Source: Kordiimonas gwangyangensis DSM 19435 = JCM 12864 (GTDB taxonomy: Bacteria > Pseudomonadota > Alphaproteobacteria > Sphingomonadales > Kordiimonadaceae). Taken from it: 64,000 bases of DNA. The position numbers and the translations under genes were made by a program. How positions within the stretch are numbered: the stretch's first letter is position 1; each line of letters starts with the position of its first letter. The notes under the pieces were generated by a model. That model made no database searches. It was not told the DNA's origin and was given only the letters and a program-made list of their open reading frames with translations. Location: positions 408,716 to 472,715 of the forward strand of contig NZ_AQXF01000002.1 of assembly GCF_000375545.1 (NCBI RefSeq), read 5' to 3'. Positions 46,319-57,221 of this stretch are shown here, piece after piece.

Positions 46319-47215
46319 TTACGTTGTGATACCGGTTACACCCCAACTATTTTCGACGTGCCGTTCAAAATCGGCGGCGAGTTGAGTTGTGCTTGCGGCC
46401 AACTGATACCGGGGCCGAAACAGTGCAAGTCGCCTTTTGTAGTCAAAACCCCGCAGCGGAACAGCTTTTACCCGCTCGTCCACCAGGCTTTCCGGAACAA
46501 CGGTCCCACCAATACCAGCAGCCACCATAGCGATGGCTCGGCTGTCGTTCGGCGTGCGGTATACAAGGCGCGGACGCACATTCTGGTCGGTAAAATACCG
46601 ACTGGTCTCCGATAGTACCTCACAGCGGCTGCGCACAACCATATAATCTTCGGCAAGCTCCGCGGCACCAACGGCAGGACGGGACGCAAGCCGGTGCCCA
46701 CTTGGCAGAATGAACACATAGCGTTCTTCAAAAAGCGGCAAAGCCTTCTCTTTACCCTCCCCGCGGAAGATGGAGAGCGCGTAATCAAGACTGCGGTCAT
46801 CAAGCCGGTTCGTGAGTTCCTGCTCCGTGCCGTCATAGACCTCCACCGTCACTCGCGGTTCTGAACGCTTGTAGGACGCAAGAAGCTCCCCCACGGCCCG
46901 GTTCGAAAGCGTGGTAAGCACGCCGAGCCTGAGAACAGGTGCAGTCGCTGTTTCCTCAAGCGCCTGCATGGCGAGATTACATTCGTGCAGGATAGCCTTG
47001 GCCCGCGGCAGGAAGCGTGTCCCGGCATCGGTCAGGAAAACCCGTCGGTTTGACCGCTCAAAAAGTGCCTGTCCCACCTGAGATTCAAGCTTTTTGATCC
47101 CGGCTGAAAGTGTTGGCTGGGTTACAAAAACACGGTCTGCAGCCCGGGTGAAACTGCCAGTTTCAACCACGGCCAGAAAGTAACGGAGAAGGTATAAATC
47201 CATCATAGACGCCAT
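46319..47215 (-). CDS. LysR-family regulator, likely of the leucine operon
   Basis: A 298-residue LysR protein. HTH: LYLLRYFLAVVETGSFTRAADRVFVTQPTLSAGIKKLESQVGQALFER. The substrate domain has only one cysteine in the region where OxyR has two, so it is not OxyR-like in mechanism. It is divergent from liuB with 120 bases between, the classical LysR arrangement. Three candidate starts are close together (47215, 47206, 47203); MDLYLLRYF at 47203 is the commonest family start. The effector is probably a leucine-pathway intermediate, by context. Confidence 0.87.
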   Translation of the reverse strand: MASMMDLYLLRYFLAVVETGSFTRAADRVFVTQPTLSAGIKKLESQVGQALFERSNRRVFLTDAGTRFLPRAKAILHECNLAMQALEETATAPVLRLGVLTTLSNRAVGELLASYKRSEPRVTVEVYDGTEQELTNRLDDRSLDYALSIFRGEGKEKALPLFEERYVFILPSGHRLASRPAVGAAELAEDYMVVRSRCEVLSETSRYFTDQNVRPRLVYRTPNDSRAIAMVAAGIGGTVVPESLVDERVKAVPLRGFDYKRRLALFRPRYQLAASTTQLAADFERHVENSWGVTGITT

Positions 47216-47219
47216 CTAT
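47205..47219. promoter_or_regulatory. LysR-type box ATAG-N7-CTAT
   Basis: ATAG-ACGCCAT-CTAT is a perfect 15-bp LysR dyad (T-N11-A class), inside the longer dyad CATAGA / TCTATG. It overlaps the start codons of the LysR gene and lies about 120 bases before liuB. It probably mediates autoregulation and control of the liu operon. Confidence 0.6.
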
Positions 47220-47337
47220 GGTTTTCATTTTTGCGTTCAATTTTACCAATACACCGCTTTCCCATATATTCCGGTCAAACGCAACCACTTAGCCCGCTCC
47301 CCGGGCCATCTAGCGTGCGCTTTCAGGAGACAAGTAT

Positions 47338-48945
47338 ATGGCTGTTATCACCTCCGGCATCCGCACCGGCACACCGGAATTTGACGCCAACGCCGCGCAT
47401 ATGGACGCTCAGGTTAAGGACCTGCGCGACAAGATCGCATCCATCAGCCTCGGCGGGCCCGAGCGCGCGCGCGAGAAACATACAGCGCGCGGCAAACTGC
47501 TGCCGCGAGAGCGTGTGAACACACTGCTGGATCCCGGCACTCCGTTCCTTGAGCTGTCGCAACTTGCGGCTTACGGCATGTATGACGCGGATATTGCAGC
47601 AGGCGGCGTGATCACCGGCATTGGCGTGGTGGAAGGCACCGAATGCATGATCGTGTGCAACGACGCGACGGTAAAAGGCGGCACCTATTATCCGGTCACC
47701 GTGAAGAAGCACCTGCGTGCACAGGAAATCGCCCGGGAAAACCGCCTGCCCTGCATCTATCTCGTGGATAGCGGCGGCGCGAACCTGCCGAACCAGGATG
47801 AGGTTTTCCCGGACCGCGACCACTTTGGCCGCATCTTCTATAATCAGGCCAACATGTCCGCCATGGGTATCCCGCAAATTGCTGTGGTGATGGGGAGCTG
47901 TACTGCAGGCGGCGCTTATGTGCCCGCGATGGCCGACGAAAGCATCATTGTCCAGAAACAAGGCACCATTTTCCTTGGTGGCCCGCCGCTTGTTAAAGCC
48001 GCCACCGGCGAAGTGGTGTCCGCCGAAGACCTTGGTGGCGGTGATGTACATGCCCGCACATCTGGCGTTGTCGATCACCTCGCGAAAGATGACTATCACG
48101 CGCTTGGTCTCGCCCGAAAAATTGTCGCGAACCTTAACCGCCGCAAGGAAATCCCGGTTAAAACCCGCGAGACTGTCGCGCCGCTTTATGACCCGCGTGA
48201 GATTTATGGCGTCATCCCCAAGGACACGCGCCAACCCTACGACGTGCGCGAAATCATCGCGCGCATCGTGGATGGTAGCGAATTTGACGAGTTCAAGAAG
48301 CTCTACGGTGAAACGCTGGTTTGCGGTTTCGCCCACATTCACGGCTTCCCAGTTGGTATTGTCGCCAACAATGGCGTGCTGTTCTCAGAAAGCGCACTCA
48401 AGGGTGCGCACTTTGTCGAGCTTTGTGCACAGCGCGGCATTCCGCTTGTGTTCCTGCAGAATATCACCGGCTTCATGGTCGGCCAGAAATATGAGAACGG
48501 CGGCATCGCCCGCGACGGCGCCAAGATGGTCACCGCGGTGGCTTGCGCCAATGTACCCAAATTCACCATCCTGATTGGCGGCAGCTTTGGCGCTGGCAAC
48601 TACGGCATGTGTGGCCGGGCCTACCAGCCGCGTTTCCTGTGGATGTGGCCAAACGCCCGTATCTCAGTCATGGGCGGCGAACAGGCGGCCGGTGTTCTTG
48701 CCACGGTGAAACGCGACGGCATGGAAGCGCGCGGCGAAGAATGGTCTTCGGACGAAGAAGACGCCTTCAAAAAGCCGATCCGCGAAATGTATGAGGAACA
48801 GGGTCACCCCTATTATGCCAGCGCCCGCCTGTGGGACGACGGCGTGATTGACCCTGCGGACACGCGCCGGGTGCTCGGGCTTGCCCTCTCCGTCTCCATG
48901 AACGCGCCAGCCGAGCCGACGAAGTTCGGCGTCTTCCGGATGTAA
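47338..48945 (+). CDS. liuB: Methylcrotonyl-CoA carboxylase beta subunit
   Basis: A 535-residue carboxyltransferase. It transfers carboxyl from carboxybiotin to 3-methylcrotonyl-CoA in leucine breakdown. Family stretches: [50 protein letters not shown], and the second-half [29 protein letters not shown]. Full length for MccB. First gene of liuB-liuC-liuD-liuA; AGGAGA precedes the start. Confidence 0.95.
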   Translation: MAVITSGIRTGTPEFDANAAHMDAQVKDLRDKIASISLGGPERAREKHTARGKLLPRERVNTLLDPGTPFLELSQLAAYGMYDADIAAGGVITGIGVVEGTECMIVCNDATVKGGTYYPVTVKKHLRAQEIARENRLPCIYLVDSGGANLPNQDEVFPDRDHFGRIFYNQANMSAMGIPQIAVVMGSCTAGGAYVPAMADESIIVQKQGTIFLGGPPLVKAATGEVVSAEDLGGGDVHARTSGVVDHLAKDDYHALGLARKIVANLNRRKEIPVKTRETVAPLYDPREIYGVIPKDTRQPYDVREIIARIVDGSEFDEFKKLYGETLVCGFAHIHGFPVGIVANNGVLFSESALKGAHFVELCAQRGIPLVFLQNITGFMVGQKYENGGIARDGAKMVTAVACANVPKFTILIGGSFGAGNYGMCGRAYQPRFLWMWPNARISVMGGEQAAGVLATVKRDGMEARGEEWSSDEEDAFKKPIREMYEEQGHPYYASARLWDDGVIDPADTRRVLGLALSVSMNAPAEPTKFGVFRM

Positions 48946-48955
48946 GGAGTATCAG

Positions 48956-49750
48956 ATGGTAGACACACTTCTCACCAGCATTGATGAGCGCGGCGTGGCG
49001 ACGGTGACGTTAAACCGGGCGGACGTTCACAACGCTTTCAATGATGACCTGATCTGGGAACTCAATAATGCCTTCACCAAACTGGGTGCGAATGATGACG
49101 TGCGCGCGATTGTGCTAACGGGCGCTGGCAAAAGCTTCTCAGCGGGTGCTGACCTCAACTGGATGAAGGAAGCCGCGAGCTACACGGAAGAGCAGAACAT
49201 GCGCGACGCGCTGACGCTTTCCGGCATGCTTTCGACCCTGAACAGCTGCCCCAAGCCAACGATCGCCATTGTGAACGGCGCTACCTTCGGTGGCGGCGTG
49301 GGCCTTGTGTCCTGCTGTGACGTGGTGATTGCGGTTGAGGACGCCAAGTTTTCGCTCTCTGAAGTGCGACTTGGCCTGACCCCTGCAACCATTTCACCCT
49401 ATGTTGTGGCCGCCATCGGCAGCCGCGCGGCCAGGCGCTATTTCCTAACTGCAGAACGTTTTGACGCTGCGGAAGCCCGCCGTATCGGCCTTGTGCATGA
49501 AATCGCCCCTACCCTTCAGGAAGCGTTCAGCCGCGCGCATGTGTTCCTCAAGAACATCCTTGGCGGAGCGCCAGAGGCGCAGAAGGAAGCCAAGGACCTC
49601 ATCTTCGCGGTCATAGATCGTGAGATTACGGACGAGCTGCGCACCGACACCGCCCGCCGCATTGCTGAGCGCCGCGCAAGCGACGAAGGCCGCGAAGGGC
49701 TTTCCGCCTTCCTTGAAAAACGTAAACCGGTCTGGAGTGTCGACGCATGA
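48956..49750 (+). CDS. liuC: Methylglutaconyl-CoA hydratase (enoyl-CoA hydratase family)
   Basis: A 264-residue crotonase-fold enzyme. It has the oxyanion loop KSFSAGADLNWMKE and the second loop NGATFGGGVGLVSCCDVVIAVEDAKFSLSEVRLGLTPATISPYV, with the catalytic Glu region typical of hydratases. Between the two carboxylase subunits, it should hydrate 3-methylglutaconyl-CoA to HMG-CoA. Its end overlaps liuD by 4 bases. Confidence 0.92.
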   Translation: MVDTLLTSIDERGVATVTLNRADVHNAFNDDLIWELNNAFTKLGANDDVRAIVLTGAGKSFSAGADLNWMKEAASYTEEQNMRDALTLSGMLSTLNSCPKPTIAIVNGATFGGGVGLVSCCDVVIAVEDAKFSLSEVRLGLTPATISPYVVAAIGSRAARRYFLTAERFDAAEARRIGLVHEIAPTLQEAFSRAHVFLKNILGGAPEAQKEAKDLIFAVIDREITDELRTDTARRIAERRASDEGREGLSAFLEKRKPVWSVDA

Positions 49751-51756
49751 GCATCCGCATCAAAAAACTGCTGGTCGCCAACCGCGGCGAAATCGCCTGC
49801 CGGGTAATGTCCACCTGCCAGCGTCTTGATATAAAAACCGTCGCCGTTTATTCGGACGCTGACGCAAAAGCCCTCCATGTGGAAATGGCGGACGAAGCCG
49901 TCCACATCGGCCCGGCGCAAGCTTCCGAAAGCTACTTGAAGGCCGACAAGATCATCGCCGCCTGCAAGCTGACAGGCGCAGATGCTGTACACCCAGGTTA
50001 TGGCTTCCTGTCAGAAAACCCGAAGTTTGCAGAGGCTTGTGAAGAAAACGGCATCATCTTTGTTGGGCCGTCCGCGGCTTCCATGCGTGCCATGGCCCTC
50101 AAGGGTGCTGCGAAGCATCTGATGGAGGAAGCAGGTGTGCCCGTGGTGCCCGGCTACCACGGTGACGACCAGTCGCTCGAGACTTTGTCAGCCGAGGCTG
50201 AGCGTATCGGCTTCCCCGTGCTGATCAAGGCGGTCGCTGGTGGTGGCGGCAAAGGCATGCGCAAGGTGTTTAACGCCAAGGAACTGCCGTCCGCGATTGA
50301 AGGCGCCAAGCGTGAAGGCGAAAACTCCTTCGGGAACGGCACGCTTCTGATTGAAAAATACATCCAGAAACCGCGTCACATTGAGCTTCAGGTGTTTGGT
50401 GACGCTGACGGCATGGCCGTTCACCTGCATGAGCGGGACTGCTCCTTGCAGCGCCGCCACCAGAAAGTGGTGGAAGAAGCCCCTGCCCCCGGCATGAGCG
50501 CAGAGATGCGCCGCGCGATGGGCGAAGCGGCGGTCAAGGCGGCTGAAGCCATTGGCTACCAGGGCGCGGGTACGGTTGAGTTTATTGTGGACGTGGAAAA
50601 CGGCCTCGACGGCGCGCCTTTCTACTTCATGGAAATGAACACGCGCCTGCAGGTGGAACACCCGGTCACGGAACTGATCACGGGTCAGGATCTTGTGGAA
50701 TGGCAAATTGGCGTTGCCGAAGGCAAACCGCTGCCTCTCTCACAGGACGAGATTGACGTGCTGACCGACGGCCACGCCGTTGAAGTGCGCCTCTATGCCG
50801 AAGACCCCTATAACGATTTCCTGCCGTCCATCGGCAAGGTCGGGCTTTTTGACCCGTTCGCGGACGCGGGTGCCACAGGCCGCATTGACGCGGGCGTTCG
50901 CGCTGGTGACGAGGTATCCATTCACTATGACCCGATGATCGCCAAGCTGATCGCCTGGGGCGAAGACCGCACGCAAGCGATCGATGCGCTTCGCAATCTC
51001 GTGCGCGAAACGCCGGTCACCGGCCTTCGCACCAATCGGGATTTCCTCCTTAAATGCCTGTCAGAACAAGGTTTTATCGACGGTGACGTGCATACCGGCT
51101 TCATTGAAGAGCACAAGGATGTACTGCTGAAGAAGCCGGAGCCCACTGCCGAGGATTATGCCCTTGCTGCCTTCGCGATTGTGGCGGCACGGCAAGCGCG
51201 CGCTCAGGGTGATGACCCATGGAAAATCCTCGATGCCTTCCGCCTCAATCTGCCCGCCAGCGAGCAGCTCTGGTTCGACGGCACGGACGGTGACGTGCTG
51301 ACGGTCCACCTGCGTGAAGATGGCAGCAAGCTTTCTGCGACAGTCGAAAGCAATGATTTCGAAGCCGAAATCATCGGCTTTGTCGGCGATGTTCTCACCT
51401 TCACCATGGGCGGCAAGCGTGAACGTATGTTTGCGGAAGTCGACGCCGCGCATGTGACCCTGATCAAAGGTGACGCCACCCTCACCCTCGCCCGCCACGC
51501 CCGTGATGGCGGCGGTGACGAGGACGCGGACGGCCCTGGCACCATCCTTTCGCCCATGCCCGGCAAGATTTTGGATGTGAAGGTCGCGGACGGTGACATG
51601 GTCGAGAAAGGCCAGCCGCTCCTGATCATGGAAGCCATGAAGATGGAACAGACCATCACCGCCCCACGGGACGGCAAGGTCACCGGCCTTGGCCTCAAGG
51701 CGGGTGACCAGGTAACCGGCGGCGCCGTGCTGCTGACCATTGCAGATACAGAATAA
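49747..51756 (+). CDS. liuD: Methylcrotonyl-CoA carboxylase alpha (biotin) subunit
   Basis: A 669-residue protein. An N-terminal biotin carboxylase ([45 protein letters not shown]) is joined by a BT-type linker to a C-terminal biotin carboxyl carrier domain. The biotinylated lysine is Lys632 in MEAMKMEQ. It works as an alpha6beta6 complex with LiuB in known cases. It follows liuC directly and its end lies 31 bases before liuA. Confidence 0.95.
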   Translation: MSIRIKKLLVANRGEIACRVMSTCQRLDIKTVAVYSDADAKALHVEMADEAVHIGPAQASESYLKADKIIAACKLTGADAVHPGYGFLSENPKFAEACEENGIIFVGPSAASMRAMALKGAAKHLMEEAGVPVVPGYHGDDQSLETLSAEAERIGFPVLIKAVAGGGGKGMRKVFNAKELPSAIEGAKREGENSFGNGTLLIEKYIQKPRHIELQVFGDADGMAVHLHERDCSLQRRHQKVVEEAPAPGMSAEMRRAMGEAAVKAAEAIGYQGAGTVEFIVDVENGLDGAPFYFMEMNTRLQVEHPVTELITGQDLVEWQIGVAEGKPLPLSQDEIDVLTDGHAVEVRLYAEDPYNDFLPSIGKVGLFDPFADAGATGRIDAGVRAGDEVSIHYDPMIAKLIAWGEDRTQAIDALRNLVRETPVTGLRTNRDFLLKCLSEQGFIDGDVHTGFIEEHKDVLLKKPEPTAEDYALAAFAIVAARQARAQGDDPWKILDAFRLNLPASEQLWFDGTDGDVLTVHLREDGSKLSATVESNDFEAEIIGFVGDVLTFTMGGKRERMFAEVDAAHVTLIKGDATLTLARHARDGGGDEDADGPGTILSPMPGKILDVKVADGDMVEKGQPLLIMEAMKMEQTITAPRDGKVTGLGLKAGDQVTGGAVLLTIADTE

Positions 51757-51787
51757 AAATATCCGACCTCAGAGAAGGACCCCGAGA

Positions 51788-52954
51788 ATGTTTGAGTTTC
51801 CCCACCTTAAATTTGGTCACAGCGAAGAAATCGACATGCTGCGTGAAACGGTTGCCCGTTTTGCCCGCGACGAAATCGCCCCGCGCGCCGCAGAGATTGA
51901 TGAGAAAAACCTATTCCCGTCAGACCTTTGGCAGAAAATGGGCGAGCTGGGCATCCTTGGCCTGACAGCTCCTGAAGAATTTGGCGGCGCGGATATGGGT
52001 TACCTCGCGCATGTAATCGCGATGGAGGAAATCAGCCGCGCGTCAGCGAGCGTGGGCCTCAGCTACGGCGCGCATTCGAACCTCTGTGTGAACCAGTTCG
52101 TGAAGAATGCGAGCGCTGAACAGAAGGCGAAATACCTGCCGAAACTGATTTCGGGTGAGCATGTTGGCGCGCTCGCGATGTCCGAACCCGGCGCGGGCTC
52201 TGACGTTGTCTCCATGCGGTTGAAGGCCGAAAAACGTAACGACGGCTTCATCCTCAATGGTAACAAGATGTGGATCACCAACGGCCCGGATGCGGACGTC
52301 CTGATGGTTTATGCCAAAACGGACATGGACGCAGGCCCGCGCGGCATCACGGCTTTCATCGTTGAGAAAGGCATGAAAGGCTTCTCGACCGCACAAAAGC
52401 TGGACAAGCTTGGCATGCGCGGCTCGAACACCTGCGAGCTGGTGTTCGAGGATTGTTTTGTGCCCTATGAGAATATCGTGAGCGAAGAAGGCCGTGGTGT
52501 GAACGTGCTGATGTCGGGTCTTGATTATGAGCGTGTGGTGCTGTCTGGCGGCCCACTTGGCATCATGCGCGCCTGCCTTGATACTGTGATCCCTTATGTT
52601 CACGAGCGAGAGCAATTCGGCCAACCCATTGGAATGTTTCAGCTTATGCAAGGCAAGCTGGCGGACATGTATGCCGCATGGGGCGCTTGCCGCGCCTATG
52701 TCTACGCAGTTGCGGAGGCGTGCGACCGGGGTGAAACCACGCGTAAAGATGCGGCTGGCTGCATCCTCTACACATCCGAGAAAGCAACCTGGATGGCGGG
52801 AGAAGCGATCCGGGCACTGGGCGGCAACGGCTATATCAACGAATATCCAACCGGCCGCCTTTGGCGCGACGCCAAGCTCTATGAGATCGGCGCCGGCACC
52901 TCGGAAATCCGCCGTATGCTGATTGGCCGGGAACTGTTCAACGAAACCGCCTAA
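51788..52954 (+). CDS. liuA: Isovaleryl-CoA dehydrogenase
   Basis: A 388-residue acyl-CoA dehydrogenase oxidising isovaleryl-CoA to 3-methylcrotonyl-CoA, passing electrons to ETF. The catalytic base is Glu248 in [15 protein letters not shown], the placement specific to isovaleryl-CoA dehydrogenases. FAD signatures [16 protein letters not shown] and [35 protein letters not shown] are present. Start 51788 follows GAAGGA. It is last in the operon, whereas many liu operons place it first. Confidence 0.95.
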   Translation: MFEFPHLKFGHSEEIDMLRETVARFARDEIAPRAAEIDEKNLFPSDLWQKMGELGILGLTAPEEFGGADMGYLAHVIAMEEISRASASVGLSYGAHSNLCVNQFVKNASAEQKAKYLPKLISGEHVGALAMSEPGAGSDVVSMRLKAEKRNDGFILNGNKMWITNGPDADVLMVYAKTDMDAGPRGITAFIVEKGMKGFSTAQKLDKLGMRGSNTCELVFEDCFVPYENIVSEEGRGVNVLMSGLDYERVVLSGGPLGIMRACLDTVIPYVHEREQFGQPIGMFQLMQGKLADMYAAWGACRAYVYAVAEACDRGETTRKDAAGCILYTSEKATWMAGEAIRALGGNGYINEYPTGRLWRDAKLYEIGAGTSEIRRMLIGRELFNETA

Positions 52955-52965
52955 GGGCAAAAAAT

Positions 52966-53064
52966 TGCGCAATACCTGTGCGGAATGTGTGCGGGGTTTG
53001 TGCGGGAAGTGAGCGAAAACCGCGCGGGATTTGTGCATGAAATGTGCGAGACCTGCGCGGTTTT
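52966..53064. repeat. Nine-unit degenerate 11-bp tandem array
   Basis: Units start at 52966, 52977, 52988, 52999, 53010, 53021, 53032, 53043 and 53054, an exact 11-bp period over 99 bases. The heptamer TGTGCGG is perfect in three consecutive units (52977, 52988, 52999); the others keep four to six of seven bases, for example TGTGCGA and TGCGCGG. It begins 11 bases after the liuA stop, and its last units form the operon's terminator. The locus at 697-725 has three units of the same heptamer at the same period. Confidence 0.8.
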
Positions 53065-53068
53065 TTTT
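53016..53068 (+). terminator. Terminator of the liu operon, built from array units
   Basis: AAAACCGCGC (53016-53025) pairs with GCGCGGTTTT (53055-53064), followed by an eight-T run (53061-53068). The loop holds two more array units. Bases 53070-53260 beyond hold no other recognised feature. Confidence 0.75.
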
Positions 53069-53260
53069 ATGGCTTTCCGCCCATTGAACGCAGGACCGAT
53101 TTTATCACATCTGGTGCGCCATAAGCAACGCAATGTGACCTAAATGCACCACTCGGACGCAAACACTGCAATCGCTTCTAAGAATGACTTGCGACAAGAA
53201 AAACCGGGTGCTAGCTCCAGCCCGTATTCTGCAACTCATTCTGAATAACTGGAGCTGTTC

Positions 53261-55477
53261 ATGCGTTCATATTTCCGCACTGGTACTTCCCTTCTCTCGC
53301 TGGCAATCGCTACCCCGACGCTGGCCGAAAGCGCCGCGATTGAATATGCTGACATTGAACGTATCCAGGTGGTGGGCGAATATACCGAACGTGCAAAAAT
53401 CCCGGGGGCCGCTACTCGCCTGAACGAAGAAGACCTCGAAGTCTTCAAATATCAGGACATCCTGCGCACCCTGCGCCTTGTACCCGGCGTGAACATTCAG
53501 GAAGAGGACGGCTTTGGCCTGCGTCCCAACATCGGCCTGCGTGGCTCTGGCGTTGACCGGTCGGCCAAAATCACCCTGATGGAAGACGGCGTACTGATCG
53601 CTCCTGCCCCCTACGCCGCACCGTCGGCCTATTATTTCCCGACTGCGGCACGCATGCAGGCGGTTGAAGTGCGCAAGGGCTCTGCCGCCGTGAAGTTCGG
53701 CCCGCGCTCGGTCGGCGGCGCCATCAACCTTGTGAGCCGCGCCATCCCTGACGAATTCGGTGGTTTTGCTGACGTGCGCATTGGCGAGGACAATCTCTTC
53801 ACCACGCATGGCAGCATTGGCGCCTCGGGTGATCATGTTGGCGGCATGGTGGAATTTTTCAGCTCCTCAAGCGACGGTTTCAAAACCCTGCCGGGCGGCG
53901 GGGAAACCGGATATGAGATTGAGGATTACCTTGGCAAGTTCCGCATCAAGACGGACGAGAATGCCGAAATCCAGCAGTCGCTGACCCTGAAGCTTTCCAA
54001 GACCAACAACGACTCTGACGAAACCTACCTTGGCCTTTCGGACCGCGACTTCGCGGCCAATGCTTACCAGCGGTATGCCGCAAGCGCGCTTGACCATATG
54101 GACACGAACCACGAGCAGATCCAGCTGACCCACCAGATGAAAATCGGTGACGTTGAGGTGGTGACCACGGCCTATAAAAACAGCTTCGAGCGTGACTGGT
54201 TCAAGTTCAATGACCTGCGTGCGACGACAGACAGCTGCGGCAGCACAAGCGGCGCTTTTGTGCTCGCGAACGAGCATATCTGCGCGACGGAACTGGCGTG
54301 GCTGAAGGGCGAGGAAGATAGCCCGGAAGGCGCGATCCGCATTCGCCACAACGCCCGCGCTTACGAAGCCAAAGGCATCCAGTCGCTTGTTGCTTTCCCG
54401 TTCACGACCGGTTCTGCCGAGCATGACCTCGAGTTTTCCGTGCGCTACCACGAGGACTATGAGGACCGGCTGCAGAACGACGAAACCTACACCATGGTGG
54501 ATGGCGAACTGGTTTTCGCAGCCGAGACAGCACTGGGCTCCGCAGGCAACCGCCTTGTGGAAGCCGAGGCCTGGGCCTTTTTCGCACAGGACACCATCAA
54601 TGTTGGCAATTGGACGATCGTGCCGGGCATCCGTTTCGAGAGCATTCGCTTGAACCGCACTGACTGGGCTGGCACCGACCCGAACCGCACGGGCGTGGCG
54701 ACAGCAAAGCCGGAAACCAAAGTTGACGCTGTCGTTTCGGGCGTCGGCATCAGCTACGCGCTTGATGACAATCTGACCCTGACAGGCGGTGTGTTCAAGG
54801 GCTTCAACCCGCCGGGTGCCGGCAATGCGGACGTGCGCGAAGAAAAGAGCCTGAACGTCGAAGCTGGCGTGATCTATGACAAAAACGGTTTCTATGCCGA
54901 GGCAATTGCCTTCTTCTCAGACTACAGCAACATCCATGGTGACTGTACGGCAGCGTCCGGCCAGCCGGGTGACTGCGATATCGGCGACCAGTTCAACGGC
55001 GGCAAAGCGCGCATCTACGGCCTTGAAGCCATGGCCGGGTATGCGGTGATGCTGGACGGCGGCTGGACCATGCCGCTGAGCGCAAATTACACCTTCACCG
55101 ACGCCGAATTCCGTTCGAGTTTTGACGATGAATTCTGGGGTGGCGTGGTGCGTGGGGACGCCTTCCCCTACCTTTCGCGCCATCAGTTCACCGCAAGCGC
55201 GGGCGTGCAAAATGACGTGTTCAGCGCCACATTCCAGGTGAATTATGTCTCCGCCGCGCGCACCCAAGCGGGCAGCGGCAGCATTCCTGAGGGGGAGAGA
55301 ATCGATGGCCGTATTGTGGCTGATCTCTCCGCCCACTACCGTCTGACCGAAAATCTCGAGCTTTTTGCCAGCGTCGACAATTTGTTTGATGAAACATACT
55401 CCGTCGCGCGCCGCCCGATGGGCCTTCGCCCGGGCAAACCACGCACGATTATCGGCGGGGCGAAATTCACGTTCTAA
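53261..55477 (+). CDS. TonB-dependent receptor (FecA-like)
   Basis: A 738-residue outer-membrane receptor. Signal peptide MRSYFRTGTSLLSLAIATPTLAES. The plug has RTLRLVPGVNIQEEDGFGLRPNIGLRGSGVDRSAKITLMEDGVLIAPAPYAAPSAYYFP, typical of the FecA/dicitrate-type branch, and the barrel ends RTIIGGAKFTF. Iron-chelate uptake is the usual role; the substrate is unproven. No Fur-like site was convincingly found upstream. It stands between the liu and bkd operons with its own terminator. Confidence 0.9.
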   Translation: MRSYFRTGTSLLSLAIATPTLAESAAIEYADIERIQVVGEYTERAKIPGAATRLNEEDLEVFKYQDILRTLRLVPGVNIQEEDGFGLRPNIGLRGSGVDRSAKITLMEDGVLIAPAPYAAPSAYYFPTAARMQAVEVRKGSAAVKFGPRSVGGAINLVSRAIPDEFGGFADVRIGEDNLFTTHGSIGASGDHVGGMVEFFSSSSDGFKTLPGGGETGYEIEDYLGKFRIKTDENAEIQQSLTLKLSKTNNDSDETYLGLSDRDFAANAYQRYAASALDHMDTNHEQIQLTHQMKIGDVEVVTTAYKNSFERDWFKFNDLRATTDSCGSTSGAFVLANEHICATELAWLKGEEDSPEGAIRIRHNARAYEAKGIQSLVAFPFTTGSAEHDLEFSVRYHEDYEDRLQNDETYTMVDGELVFAAETALGSAGNRLVEAEAWAFFAQDTINVGNWTIVPGIRFESIRLNRTDWAGTDPNRTGVATAKPETKVDAVVSGVGISYALDDNLTLTGGVFKGFNPPGAGNADVREEKSLNVEAGVIYDKNGFYAEAIAFFSDYSNIHGDCTAASGQPGDCDIGDQFNGGKARIYGLEAMAGYAVMLDGGWTMPLSANYTFTDAEFRSSFDDEFWGGVVRGDAFPYLSRHQFTASAGVQNDVFSATFQVNYVSAARTQAGSGSIPEGERIDGRIVADLSAHYRLTENLELFASVDNLFDETYSVARRPMGLRPGKPRTIIGGAKFTF

Positions 55478-55504
55478 GCGAACTGACAAGCCTAGATTTG
55501 AAAG

Positions 55505-55538
55505 CCGGGGAGCAGCATCTGCTTCCCGGTTTTATTTT
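55505..55538 (+). terminator. Rho-independent terminator of the TonB receptor gene
   Basis: CCGGG-G-AGCA / TGCT-T-CCCGG stem followed by TTTTATTTT. Confidence 0.82.
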
Positions 55539-55549
55539 ATGGATCAGGC

Positions 55550-55571
55550 CTCGAATGGCATGACATTCGAG
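55550..55571. repeat. Perfect 8-bp inverted repeat
   Basis: CTCGAATG-GCATGA-CATTCGAG in the non-coding stretch 55540-55990. Not followed by a T-run. Could be an operator or an RNA stem at the end of the receptor transcript. Confidence 0.45.
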
Positions 55572-55705
55572 AATCAGGAAAAGCCCTTTTTTCAGAATGG
55601 CCTAGTTCAGCATTCTTCAACAATCGCTGAAAATTCAAAGCCTGCGTTCGGAAAATTACAACTGCTGCCCAAAAGCTTTCTGCATGAATGCCAAATCATG
55701 CGATG

Positions 55706-55740
55706 TTCGAAAGCTCATTTCACAAAAAATTTGCCATAAT
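55706..55740 (+). promoter_or_regulatory. bkd promoter with 16-bp element shared with leucine dehydrogenase
   Basis: TTCGAAAGCTCATTTC (55706-55721) is followed, 13 bases later, by CATAAT (55735-55740), a good -10. No -35 hexamer exists; the element occupies that place. The identical 16-mer and spacing occur at 61768-61802 before leucine dehydrogenase. It contains the dyad GAAA-N5-TTTC. Likely the site of a shared activator of branched-chain amino acid breakdown. Confidence 0.65.
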
Positions 55741-57219
<1,479 letters not shown>

Positions 57220-57221
57220 CC

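Noticed and set aside
46319-47215. OxyR as identity of the LysR regulator, prompted by its ATAG-N7-CTAT box
   Set aside because: Only one cysteine is present where OxyR needs two, and the divergent gene is a leucine-catabolism operon.
53150-53260. A Fur or Irr box upstream of the FecA-like receptor
   Set aside because: Stretches such as TGCAACTCATTCTGAA share only a few bases with known iron-box consensus sequences; not enough to call.
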